From assembly GCA_032433595.1 (NCBI GenBank), contig JASWJB010000028.1, forward strand, positions 1 through 64,000: 64,000 nucleotides of DNA. Reading direction: 5' to 3'. This document shows positions 1 through 12,393 of this stretch, in pieces (the first letter of the stretch is position 1; each line of letters begins with the position of its first letter). A program made the translations under genes and the position numbers. Source of the stretch: Conoideocrella luteorostrata (taxonomy: Eukaryota; Ascomycota; Sordariomycetes; Hypocreales; Clavicipitaceae). The notes under the pieces were generated by a model. It did not search any database. It saw only the letters and a program-made list of their open reading frames with translations, and had not been told where the DNA came from.

Positions 1-3000
1 GGGGCAAAGTGCCGACCACGCCAACTTCAATTCATAAGACTACTCCGTAGAGTGTTAGTCTCTCTCACCAGGCATTACCCCTTACATTTGGCATACTGAC
101 GAGTGGCGCAGACGTTGCGAGTCGTTTACCATTTTTGGCTCTGGGTCATGATGACGGGGGCGGAAATTCTCATGGCAGTGACAGCTGGAGGGGTCTGCGA
201 ACCTAATGTGACAGGACTAACAGTTACGGAGTACATACATCACGGACAGGTTGACTGCTTTGAAGGCGGGGGTGGTGTGAAGATCTGCGCTCTGGTTCAG
301 CACGAAGACTAAATAATTGGAAAGGGGTTTTGGGTTTTGGGGTTTGGGGGCTGACTGCACAGCTGGGTGAGCCTGTAAATAGAACCGACGATGTCATATC
401 GGGCAACTTTTTGGGCGGTCGTTTCCGCCGTATTTCGCACCGCGGCCGTACAATACGGAAGAGGGTGGGTGCAGGTGCCGCTTGCTCTTCTGCGTGTGTG
501 GTGCGAGTGCGAGCGCTGCGTCGAGTGTCCCGTGCGAATAGTGAATGCGGGCCAGACAGGGCTTAAACAGAGCTAAACAGAGCTAAACAGTGCCATTCCA
601 GGCTGCTGGCTCATAAGGCTACTACTGCCGTCGACGGCGCCGCCAGCCGCCCGTGTGGTTTGTTGTCGGTTCCTAGAGGGTGTACGGGTGGGCGATGTGA
701 GTGGTTGGACGGTTTGGGTGGATGCTTCAGTTGACCAGTCGCACCGTGACCCGAGCAGTGCTCAGATTGCTCTACTTGCAGTGCAGTGGGAGTGCGACAG
801 CCGTCGGTCAGATTGTCTGTTTCCGAGTACATTGCAGTAAGTACCTGTTTAAACATGAAAATTTGCCCTAATAAACCTTACACTCTTTTCCCACGGCTGC
901 CGAACCAGTGAGGGGGCAAGGAGGATCAAAGCATCAAGCGTACGTCAACAGAGGGCGTCGATTAGTCTCAGCGCCTCCATCTTTCCTGTCATCGCCAAGA
1001 CGGCACATGTCCGTCTGTAAACAGCAGGCTAGCAATTTCACTTACTATCGGGGAATACAAGCACGACATGTCTGCCATCATCCCCCACGAGGCCCCCAAA
1101 TATGCCTCGCTACCACATGTGTAGATCTACGCGTGCCTGAGAAGTGGTAACGAATAGCATCACGGGATACGCCTTAGCGAACCTGGGGAGGGTGGTGCAA
1201 TATGCAACAGTTAAAAATAGAGACAAACAATATTTTACCCATCAAGTCGTCTGTCAAACTGCAGATCAGCGCAGTATCCGAACCACCGCGGTTCTCCCAT
1301 AGTCCGTACTTGCAGCGTACAAAGTGTTTGATCTCGCCTCATCTAAGTTTAGGGCCGCCATGTACTGCACGTCCAGCGGAGCGAGAAGCAGACATCTCGC
1401 TGAGAATCTGCTTGTTAGGGCCAATTGCCAAAGGACCGTTTGTGGCGCCATATGTCCCCGGGGCCAAGCGGTATGTTTTCTCGCTCGCCACCTCAAGGAA
1501 AGTCTACTAGCTATAGCAATGGACTGAATGGAGCGCAACTACCCGATGCTCGACTCTCAACCAGTGGCCTCATCGACTGGTTTGATTGGTCCCCTTGTTG
1601 CCCCGGTGCCTGCGGCAAGACGCCATGAAAACCAAGTACGGAGTAGTTATTTGCTTGTTCGAAAAAAGTCTCTGTGGATCCGCCGCTGAGACCCTTCACC
1701 GGCAGGATGCCTGGTCAACTTTTGATAAGACTCCTCCATACAGCGTGGCCAGTACGGAGTAGATAGTAGTTACAACATAAATAAATGCAAACACCTCCGC
1801 AGGTGGTGTGCTGCCCTGCTGAGTTTCCAGTTAACCTTGCACAACAATTTTATCTTGACAGGATACAGGTGGGCCTCAGTCTAATGGTACGCTCGAGGGA
1901 AAAGCTGTTCTGCCTTATTTCCTGTTGCTCCAGAGGTGCGCAGGTTGAGCGGAGAAGCATTGGAAGTTTTTGGCGACCATAACGGTTTGGTTTAACGACG
2001 AGGCTCTTAAGGTGGGCCTACTCCACACATTGACGAAAAAGAAGAAAGAAGCAAACGAAGGGGGGGTGAGGTTATAGTCCAACGAGCGATAACCGGATGG
2101 AGCCCACCCACGCAGGACCCACTGGGCTGAAGAGAGCCAGCATGACATGGGGCACAGTTGTACCATCTCTGCTAAAAACTTGCAACTGCTGCACAGGGAC
2201 AGGACGGGTATGGAGCACGATATGACACCTCCGAGAACATGCGTAGTAGGGCATCCATGATGCAGCCCTTGTCTAAGTCTTTCTAAAAATGCTCCAGTTA
2301 AGCAGTAGCCGGCCAAGGAGAGTGAGTCAAACATCCATGAGATGAGGAAAGAGGGGCCCGCATGTGTGAACATTGTAAATGCAAAGATCTCAGTAGGAAT
2401 ATCCAGCGTAACAGGTACAGGCGCAGAGGAGCTTAACTTGCCAAGGCAGCAGGATTCTATCTAGGCGGCTATCACGACTTGCTAATACAAGAGCAGCATA
2501 AGTTGACAAGATTCGAACCATCAGTATTGTCTACTACAAGTAGCCTCTAAACGTTGTATAAAATGTAAAATCTAAAACAGAAGTAGAAGTGAAGTGAAGA
2601 GGAGGTCGTAAGTAGTAGAAACAATACAAAACCCGAGTCACAAACAGAATCGTGTTCTCCTTCTCGCCGAACCACCGTAATCACAATCACACTCAACGCC
2701 TGGCTCGCCGGCTCATAAACCTCGACCCACCTGCCTGTCTAGGCTAAGAAAAAGAAACCAGAAATCTTTCAGAACACTATCGCAATTGTAATCAAACAGA
2801 TTTTCAGTGTCATATATTCATCAGAGGAGCATTGTGTGACACACGTTCCCTGTCCAAGATGGGACAGCTTTCCGAGATGGGCTTCACAGTGGAACAGAAG
2901 CTGAGGGAGTTCTGTCTTGCCATACCTCTTGCAGGCTTCACTTTTTCGCCCCAGAGTCGTTAAGAGTCCCAATCCATGTACAAGGAAGAGAAGAGAAAAG

Positions 3001-3030
3001 AAAGAGAAAAGCAAAAAAGAGTCCGAAACC
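1..3030. other. Gene-poor stretch, no supported gene
   Basis: No open frame here joins across splice sites into a recognisable protein, and the frames present are short and of chance length. The stretch holds three exact copies of TACGGAGTA or its complement (41-49, 1637-1645, 1753-1761) and a short tandem repeat of about 10 bp (AGAGCTAAAC-type) near 565-590. Nothing else stood out. Confidence 0.6.
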
Positions 3031-3880
3031 CTAGTGGGTCACAGTAGAATAACCCTGGATGCCTGCAGGGTCATACACGTAATTCGTATCGTCGTAATAG
3101 GCTTCTTCGCCGCCGCTGCTCCCGTAACTTGGCGAATGATGTAGCTCTTGGCCGTATGTGACGTATTGGGCTGCGTATGGGTCGTCACCAACATACGTGC
3201 CACGACAACTACTTCGTCGACTCTGAAATTCACGTCCTCTAGTGATGAACAGGCCCCAATTGACGCTTCCCCACGGTAGACCCGATAGCTCGTTATCCAT
3301 ACTAGAGTCTGTGGCTGAGGGAATGCGGTAGCTGTTGCCGGCATGTTCTAGGTTGCGAAGCTCTCTCTCCGCTTTCTCTTTATTCTCGCGTGCTTTTTCG
3401 CCTAGAGTCATATGTCAGAATGTGACAAGAGCATATGGAGCGGGTAAGGATAAAGCGCTTACGAAACTTGCGTTGGGCAATCCGGTTCTGAATCCGTCTC
3501 CTCTCCTCGGGATCAGTTATATCAGTCCAATCCACATCCTTTGAGGTAGATTTGGATTTCCTCGGTGGCAGAGGAGTGTGTTTTTTGGATGATGCGGTAC
3601 TGCTCGTGCTGCTCTGCGAGCCACGTCTTGTCATCTTGACAGTCATTTTGGACACTCTCTCAGAACTGTCTAATTCGGCGACAACAGATGATCTCTTTCG
3701 AGTCTTAATAAAGGAACTCGTTGGTTCAAATGAGACAGATGTTGATTTGGGGTCTTGCAAGTTCTTGAATTGCGAGGTAGTATTCTTCAAGGTTGTGATG
3801 TCGATACGGTCTGACGGTATAGGCGAGGCGCTTTGTATGCGTATTTTAGGTAGGCTGATGTGTTGTGTTTGGACAGACAT
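3031..3880 (-). CDS. bZIP-like transcription factor, small, zipper region short
   Basis: Predicted nuclear DNA-binding protein of 262 residues. Two exons (3880-3463 and 3401-3031) flank a 61-nt GT..AG intron (3402-3462) that interrupts the basic region. Splicing gives a basic region around residues 126-147 with the core NRIAQRKFREKAR, which fits the fungal bZIP/YAP-like pattern NxxAQxxFR. The N-terminal half is Ser/Thr/Lys-rich with many basic clusters. The C-terminal half is rich in Tyr, Gly and Asp and has no recognisable domain. After the basic region only about two heptads follow and they carry few leucines, so a normal leucine zipper is not evident. The ATG at 3880 opens the frame. A TTAG just upstream could be the acceptor of a 5' UTR intron. 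No target genes can be inferred from this sequence. Family assignment is good; the specific member is unknown. Confidence 0.8.
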
Positions 3881-6800
3881 CTAACACCTACGGTGCAGAG
3901 CTGACAGATTGGTGACTGATAAGTTATATTTGCGATGGCAGTAAGACAGTCCAGAAACTATGCCTCTGACTTGGACACCTTCAGGTATTGTATTGCACGC
4001 TGGCCGTACAGTACCAGCTAGTTGACTACTCTGAGCAGTAATGAGGTGTGCATATGAGGACAAGAACTCAATACGAAAGGCAGATGCTCTATTAAGCGGA
4101 TGCCAGTAACTTGGATCAAAGGTTTTGAAGTGTCTTGCAACTGCAGAACAATGACAGGAAGATGATGAAGTTGGAATCGTGAATCTTTTCCCAGAAGCAG
4201 CGAAGGGAAAGCCTCTAATAATAAATCCTCGTCTACCTATCAAGCCATGACCATTAAGGTACCAAGTCAGGGCACACCCCATCTGGTACTCGATCTATAA
4301 TGCCAAAACCCCTACCCCCACCAGGATGCTTTGTCTCAAGGGTGGTGGTTGCACGCCAATAACATAACCCTGGACGTCGAGAAACCTTGATCGATAGGGC
4401 AGACAGCCGTACATTACATGAATGTAGACGACAGTGACGCAGAGGACGTGAATCCTCAATTATGGGTCCACAAACCATGTTTGCCTGCCGGAAGCCTTCC
4501 AATACAACTTCAACACCGAAGGGGGGGCGTGCGCAAGACGTGTCCGGTGGGTTGAGGGGTGAGAGTGTCTTCTGAGTATGTATGTCGGCGAACGAACCAT
4601 CGACGAGGGTTCAGAGAAAGATCAGCCTTGTCTGCGGGCTAACACTTCGGCAAGCTACGCCAGGGACGACCAGAATACAGAGAAACAAAGGGAAGAAAAC
4701 TGGGGGGGGGGTCGATGCGACAAGAACGAGCGGGTGTAACAAAAGATATGGGACACCGACATACTAGTAAAAAAAGTGGGTGACGCGGGGATGAGTAAAG
4801 CTTGAGACGTGTAACAAGTGCAGAACACTAATCTTTAACAGAAACAATTTAGTACCAGATGCAAACAATTACAGCTCAAAGATGTAGGCCGGCAAAGGTC
4901 AAAAATCCAGCCAAGATCATTACGGCAGACGCCCAGACTCACTCTCTTTGCCGGTTTCGCCTGTCAAGTTCAATGCTCAATGCAGCCCAAAACAAAGAGA
5001 GAAGAGATGCGTACACGCACATGGTCTCTCCCAGACGTCTTTTTAAAGGAAGACGAAAGCCCGCGCCACAATACGGAGTAATGTGTTGTACAAAAAGATC
5101 TGTACGAAACTTCGTCCCAACACTAATCCGTCCAAAACTCTCAGAGTTATCGACAGTGAGCGGAAGACTAATTCTTAGGGGCTCTGGCTCGTTGACACCA
5201 GAACCGAATTGGAAAGGCACCAAAACCTTTTGCCCCGACTAACTACCGCTCGCCTTCACGCGGGTAGATGCAGTTGGCGAGGCTAGCTAGGTTGGCCATC
5301 CTAGACAACAAGAGCGAGGCGGCCTACCGCACAGCTGACCAAACTGGGCGATAAGATGGCGTAGAGATGGGGCGAGAGCCTACTGCGCGGCCTGTCATCG
5401 TGGTACAATCCAAGTACTCTGTACGGAGTATACTTTCGCATACTAGCTATAACTAGTACAGCGTTTGAGGGATCAAATTTGTGACCAACCAGCCCATGGA
5501 CCCCAAGTGCCGCGAGCCACATGCCTACCCTGCTTAATTACTAGTACACGTTTTTATCAACCATGTTCATGGTGGGGGCAGGACGCAACTCACAAGAAAA
5601 GATAACCCGGTTTCTCGAGATGGTGTCTTTATCCATAGTAGGAAATTCGTACTCGCCAGGTTATCCGAAGCCGTCGCCCGTCTCAGATCGCCATCGATGG
5701 CACCCACGCCACATGGTTTCACTGCCGAACGACATGCTGCCAGGACATACTATAGACCCTGAAACGATGAAAATAATGGGCAATATACAAATCAGAGGAC
5801 CGAGCCAGTCTGCGTTTATATTGGCAATATTGATACTGGCCCAGTCGGCAGTGCATGGTGAATGTTGCGTTAGATGCCTAAGTATCTGGTGTGCTCCACC
5901 TCACCATGCTGCCTCTACAACGGACAAAAAGTCTCGGTCGCCCAGGCTTCCAAAGCGACAGAGCCTCATAGATTTGGTTGTTGGAAGGCTCCCCACCAAG
6001 CTAAGCAGAGACTCTCCTTTTCATGGCTCAAGACGACGGGTCTCTTGTTGCAATGCCCCGGTGGTCCTAGGTGCTCTCCCCTACCCAATTTTAGAGACGA
6101 AAGTGGCGCTCCATTTAACCTAAAGCTGGTATAGCGCCAACGCGAGATATACGACGGGCGGATTCCATTTCCACAAAAGGACCTCGCAATTCCAACTTCT
6201 CACTGCCTGGTTACCGGTCGACCCTTCTGAGTCACTTCGTACCTAATAATCAATAACTAACTAACATCCACAGAGCCTTGCGTTGGCGGATCATAGCTAG
6301 CACTCAGATACTTCGAGGGCTGTTGTTCACCCCCCATCACACCTCTTCGTATCGGCACATGTCATTGGATGGTTCGTCTTCCATCGCACTTAAAGACTAA
6401 GATGTTAAACCTTTTAGGGAGAGCAGGAGCACGAGACCTTTACTGTACGATGTCATCTGCCTGCTGTTAATATTCTCATCGTATTGTTCTCTTCCCCTCT
6501 CTCCAGACATATCTGGACCTGTTCTTGCTCGGTTAGCCGAGTCAAGCTGGGAATTCTCTCACTTGAGGGTATTGGTATGGCCGAGTTACGTATCATTTTC
6601 CCCAGACAAGCAACTTGTTTAAATTCAGCTTGCCGACCTTAAAATAGTTCTGCGCCTAAAAGAATAGACTTCTGGTTTTCTCTTCGTCTTGTACCCTTTC
6701 TAGCTGTCTCAATCTGACCTCCCTTTTATTACACGCAATGACAGAGCGAGGACAGTAAAGCGGTGTATCAAGATGTGCAGTAGTTACATCGAAACAAGAG

Positions 6801-8465
6801 CATCGAAACGTAGAGGCTCGCGCAAAGTTGCCGGTTCCATTTCTAGAATTGTTTATGTTCGCGCATGATGCATCCTCACTACGGTACGAATGCGGAGTTC
6901 AGGGTCACTTCCCGCCAGCACATCGCTGCTTCACCTGCATACTTCAAAAGCATTTATGGAGAAGTGTGCATCGTGCTTGTCTCGGCATATCCGCTCCTAT
7001 CGTCTGAGTCAAATACATATTCTGCCATACTCATAGAGACGCGCAACAATGAGTACGCCATGTTTGCAAGCACGTTCAGTTTGAAAGACAGTTTGCACAT
7101 CTCGACGGGCGTGTGACTTGCTTGTTGTCGAACATAGCACATATCATGCGCCGGTGATCCTCTCAGTAGCTCTCGGCAATAAGTCTTCTCACGCACAACG
7201 CCCCAGCCATGTTACATTCATTAGTTACCCCAATTGACAGAAACTACGGGGCTTGCACGCACGTAGTAAGCCAAACTTCTTGCATGCAAGCCTTCGGCGA
7301 CAAGTTTCGGCCACTCCAAATTACTAATATTGGTAGCATATGTACTTGCGATATGAGCGGCAGCTCGATCATGCAATACCCTCTGCAAATCTCGAGCAGC
7401 CACAGCTTTGTTCCAACATCGCCACCAGCACTATGCATTAAGTCAATATGCACATCACCTGGAAATGCTGGCTAGCCTCTTCTTGTTTTGTTTTTTTCAA
7501 CTGAGGCAAAAGAAGGACATTAGAGCCGCCGATCCCATGTATTTCTATTCTTGGCTCGTTCTGTTGTTCCATCATTCCCTAACACGGCAACAAAAGCGCC
7601 GTCCACTTCATTGCATGTCGCCCTAAGTAGGAGTAGTGCGACTACCCTTAGAGTGCGCACCCAAGCACGTGTCGGCGAAGGTGAACCAACCAATGTGCCA
7701 TCAGATTTCTATATTTTGAATCTTCCTAGAGGAGGGGGTTGGGTAGTGTGTTCTGCCGCATCCAGTGATCTCGCCGGAGGCAATGATTGTTGTGTGGAAG
7801 TCTAGACCCTGAACTCCAAATTTGTCCCTCTGCCGGCCAGGTAGCATCGGCCATGACGGACATATCATCCTGCTTTCGCGAAGCGCAGCATATGGACTTG
7901 CGGGCTTTGCTGTGTGAGTGGAAGTGGGTGTGGATGGGACACTCCACCACCTCAAGCCATTGAACAACTGCACGAGGCTTGCCGGCCGGGGGGGAGAAGA
8001 GACTTTTTGTCCCCTTGGTTCACACAAGCTCAATTTCTTATTTTATGCAGGCAAGCGCAGCAACTACCGATCACCAGCGCTTGCATGACCCGGTGGGCAT
8101 CTTGCACCAGCGCTGGTGACTGACATGCAAAGGTTCCCACTTACAGCGTGCCGCAACAAACTGACATCAGCGAACAAGTTCATGTCATGCAGGATGTCAC
8201 GCAGTGAACAATTGATGGACCAGTTGCAAGGGTATCTGTAGAACTAGACGGCTTGCACACCTCTGATAACTGGGGATTTCTCTTACTTCACGCTACCACA
8301 GCATTCTAGATGAAATTGTGCCTACTGTCAGCGAGTCTCTTCACCGGTTTACTAGCTGAAATGGAAAGGCAGCGTGTCTTTCCGTAGGCCATTGAGTCGA
8401 CAAGTCTCATTTTAGGAATGACTGCCCTGCCCGCACAGTCAGTATTCTATGCCTTAAGACTGAAT

Positions 8466-8520
8466 TTTCTTTTTCCCTATTCTTTTCTTTTCTTTTCTTT
8501 CTTTCTTTCTTTTCTTTTTC
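8466..8520 (+). repeat. Pyrimidine microsatellite (CTTTT/CTTT)n
   Basis: An almost pure C/T tract of about 55 bases is made of CTTTT and CTTT units. Such tracts are common in fungal core promoters, but no convincing coding start with domain support follows it, so it is recorded only as a simple repeat. Confidence 0.8.
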
Positions 8521-11297
8521 AATTTCATAAACTGAAGGAGCAGCAAGATGGCAGTCATGGCGAGTCGAAATCGGTGTCAATTCGTTGCCCCGGAAGCAGC
8601 CGAGCCGTGGTGTCTGGCGCCGATCATGTTACACAGCGTGCGGAGTACACTCAGCTGCTACAACACTGTAGTACTGCAGTGCAGCTGGCCTCGCGGGGCA
8701 ACATTCAGAAAAAGTTCAGCTGATCAGATGGCATGTTTCGGTTGACCCTTAGTTACTCGAAACACAACTACGTCCGACTCCCCGGCCGCATTTGGGGTTT
8801 CCTACTGACAGATTATCCTCCGACAATGGTTCACCAGTAACTAAATAGGTGCGTCGCCTCAGGGAAGTGTGAAGAGGTACCAATTGAGTGAAGTTGGTTC
8901 CAAAATGGTCATTTGGTCCGCTTCTGTCAGGGAAGACTTGATCGCCAACTACCACAATCGCAACAGTCGGTAAACGAACAACTCATGCCACTGAACCAAA
9001 GGAAATGTGGCGGGATGATGAATGGCTTACACCGTGCAGTAATGTATTATTGACCAACACGGACCACTCCGTAGTAGATTCTATGAACAGCGACTGTGAA
9101 ATCAGCCCCCAATGTCGCATAACCAGGATGCCAACATGTTAGTTTGGCTAAAAAGCGGACCAGCAACTTGTACTACGGAGTAACCCGTGGCGATATCCTA
9201 AGCAGCCAAGGCGTCGACAAATTAATCGAGACATCCAGGGCAGAGGCAGAATGCGTTGGCAGGCCCCCGATGTCCAAGGTTGGGAAGGGTGACAACTGGC
9301 CTCCTGCGTGCCAGTATTGCGTGCATTGCATCGTGCCTGGTGCTTCCCTGTCCCTATACAAGACATAAATTCATTCTACAATAGTCCGTACTCTGTACTA
9401 TGTACATCCTTGTTATGGTATAAAGAAAGAGGGGGAGGGAGGCTGTTGCTCTTAATCATTTGGCAGCCCCTTACACAAAACAAAACGCTTTTATTGCTAG
9501 TACTTATTCTGCAACTAAACCAAGCTCAGCGAGACGAAGTTCCAGAATATGTAGCCAGGGAATATTTTCCCGGAGGAACACGAACCATGCTTCTCGGGTG
9601 CACGGGGATGAACTTTGCTTGTGAAGGTGTACCGAAGGATTGCTCCAGTGGAGCAGAAGAACCTAACACGGGAAAGCATGCCAGGTGTTAACGTGCTCTA
9701 GGCATCATACTCCGTACAACCTGCTACTCTAGATTGGGAAGCTATTCCGTCGGACAGATGTAGGCAGGACTCGGAAACGCATGCCAAGTGGTACGGTCAC
9801 GAAAATCCAAATGCGGCGGGGGGGGTTCAAGTCAAGTCAAGTCATCTGCGAGCTGTTAGCGGGGAAGTCCGCCCATTGCGCTGTCATTTCACACGCGGCG
9901 GAGGAGAGATGTTTAAGACCTACATCACTTCGGTCACCAAGGAAGGAAGATATTCACAGACCTAAACGCATGGGACTGGCGATTGAGCTCATCAGAAGAG
10001 CCCATGTGTGCAGAACAACAGTCGAGAGCGATTGGGGGTCCCTGTCACGCTTGCGACAGATCCTCGCAGCTGGGATCGAGCGGGAACAGCCATTGCCCAG
10101 GCACTAACACCAGCCCCGACACACAACATGAACACAGATGGCGCGGCAATGACGGAGGCAACGAATGGGACGAACTATTCGTTGTGAAGGTGCTAGCTAG
10201 TTAATTACTGCGTCGCGGATGGCGGAACAGCCTCCTCCATAGTAGGCCCAGATAACTACACGGATGACCCGTCGTGGATTTCTCGCTTCTCACCGCCAAT
10301 GATTGAATATCCTTGGAATTGCAGAGTACAGAGTGCTGTTGCTCCTACTACGGCTGTCGCGGCATAAGTCTACAGCACGCAGGTCGTTGATCAAGACTTA
10401 CCTGCTTCTGGGCATCCATACGACTGCCACCGTTTCCAGCCGCACCAGCCCTGTCAGTTGCTTTTTGGAAATCAAAATTAGATCTCTGAAGTGCAACTGG
10501 AGTCACAGCCAAGACAGAGCACCCCAGTGGCATAACCCCTAACAGCAAGATGCTTCCAAGGACGGATGTTGGACGTCATCACCGATGCGGCTCCCCCCTT
10601 GAAGCCCGTTTCTATAATCAGTATCAAACAGTTTGAACCTTCTTTGGTTGGGGGCGGGTGGTGTGGTCGCGCGACCAGCAACCAACCAACAAGCAGTCCA
10701 GAGAATGATAATTGGTGCTTGGAACAACGTTGCAGCGGTCAGTGGTGTGCGGAGAGGTGGCGGATCCAACACTGATTGGTCTTGGCGATGGATCCTGGAC
10801 ACAAAGCTGAAAAGATGGTGGAGGAGTGCTTTCGGGCAATCTAAGACAGTGTTTTGTTTCCTGAAGCTACGACTGTGGTGCCAGGCGAATCGAAGGTGGG
10901 ACGGGCAAACGGAAGCATGAAAGTATGCCTTGCGTACAGAGCATAATTTAGCGGCTTGCTTTCAAAGTCACAGGTGGCTGCCGGCTATGTCATAGAGCTG
11001 GCACGTCTCTATTTGTACAACGTGCACGCATCCTGATACTCAATCTGTGAAGACCAAGCCTAGATGAAGTCAACAGATAACTGGCTAGTCCTTCCACCAC
11101 GTTAATGATACAACCTTTGGACGAACCTCAGTCCCGCTCAGCCCTACGAGCAAACCAAGGGCAATCAATGGAGGGGCCCAGTAGAGCTCGGGCTGCTGCC
11201 TGCAGTCAACCGCGGCTAGGTATTGGAGCAAAGTCCGAGAGGTCGCGACAAGGGGATGACCCTAGGCAAGCCGGGCTTTGTTGGACGCTGTCCAAGC

Positions 11298-11518
11298 GGG
11301 GGACAGTTTAACTGAGCCATCGAGGTGGCATTAACTCCGCAAGAGATAATGCCTTAGCGACCAAAAAAAAAAAAGTATATAATTATTATATAGCTTAAAT
11401 AATTATTTAGTTAATAGATTTTATTAATAATAAGCTTTAATTGCATCTGTGGTGGGCGTTCGAATTAAAAGGGTCAATTGGACAATGTGGACGAAATGGC
11501 TCAGTTAAACTGTCCCCC
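11298..11518. mobile_element. MITE-like element with perfect 23-bp terminal inverted repeats
   Basis: Positions 11298-11320 (starting GGGGGACAGTTTAACTGAGC) are the exact reverse complement of 11496-11518. The 175-bp interior includes a very AT-rich core (about 11358-11445) and no coding frame. Small size, perfect ends and lack of coding capacity fit a non-autonomous DNA transposon (MITE). I could not find a clear target-site duplication next to the ends: the left flank is TGTCCAAGC and the right flank is ACATGCCCC. The superfamily therefore cannot be assigned. A long structured RNA or a simple palindrome is a weaker alternative, because the arms are about 175 bp apart. Confidence 0.7.
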
Positions 11519-12393
11519 ACATGCCCCGGAAGATGACTGTTTGATTTGCTCTTGGAAGAATTTGGACTTGACCAATTTGGTCAATCATGTCATATAAAAT
11601 AGTGCTACTGAATGAGATGGGCTCTAGCCCACTCGTCTATAGACAGTCAGAAATCAAGTCTCCTCCTTCACACTTGAATTTGTGTCTTTGATCGGAGCCT
11701 GCTCCTGTGCCTGTTATACGTGTTTTGCTATCCTTGAAAGAACTGCCGCGAGTGATATTCCTGAATAGAATAGCTCAACTATTTGACCTCAGTATTAGAA
11801 GTCCCTATGAGTTGAATTGGGTCACTACCTGATCCCACTATTGAATTGAAGGTTGCGTTGCCGGATGTGTCAGACATACGTACGCGTGCGTTGTGGGTGT
11901 GCACTTTGGGTTGACAACACAATCCCTAGACGGATGGTGATTGTCGGACGAAACAGCTCCTTATCCGCATTTAGGATGACTAGAAATCGTCCAGGATCGG
12001 GATTTCGAGCCGATACCGTCAATGATGGCCTGGTATGCGGCTGCAAAGCATCTCTAAGCAAAAGCGCTTTCTTATTTCAGCCATTCCCAAAATTTATTAA
12101 TTCTATTGTGCCCGTGAAATGGAACATCCATGAATCTCTCTGCATATCTAGACACAAAACAAGGAAAGCTGAAAAAGGAGAGAGAGAAATGTCAAGACAG
12201 TGAGACGTGCACGGCTTATATGCAGTGATGCGACATGATTTTCTAAAATGGCTAAAGAGCAAGCACGTTGAACAAGTGTACAAAAACCAAGAAGAAAAAT
12301 ACAACAATGATGAGGATAAAAAGTGTTTTCGCTGAGTCAGTCACGGTCCTGACTCTCCTCAACCTATCTTAGGCAGCATCTAAAACTTTCTAG

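Larger units (their letters stand above)
3881..12393. other. Gene desert with scattered repeats, no supported gene
   Basis: This is about 8.5 kb without a gene I can support. The longest open frame (5563-6123, 186 codons from an ATG) has no recognisable domain and is of a length expected by chance once in a window this size. The stretch contains TACGGAGTA copies at 5072, 5422, 9174 and 9708, a long CTTTT/CTTT pyrimidine tract (8466-8520) and one element with inverted ends (11298-11518), listed separately. Confidence 0.55.

Noticed and set aside
1855..1930. Stretch resembling a tRNA A box (CTCAGTCTAATGGTACG)
   Set aside because: No matching B box (GGTTCRANNC) or acceptor stem at the right distance.
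2490..2560. GATTCGAACC, resembling the T-loop of a tRNA on the minus strand
   Set aside because: The flanking bases do not form a T-stem, and no matching acceptor or anticodon arms could be drawn. A similar GGTTCAATCC near 41330 also lacks a cloverleaf.
5563..6123. 186-codon plus-strand frame starting at ATG
   Set aside because: No domain, no splice partner and a composition like its surroundings. A frame of this length is expected about once by chance in 64 kb.
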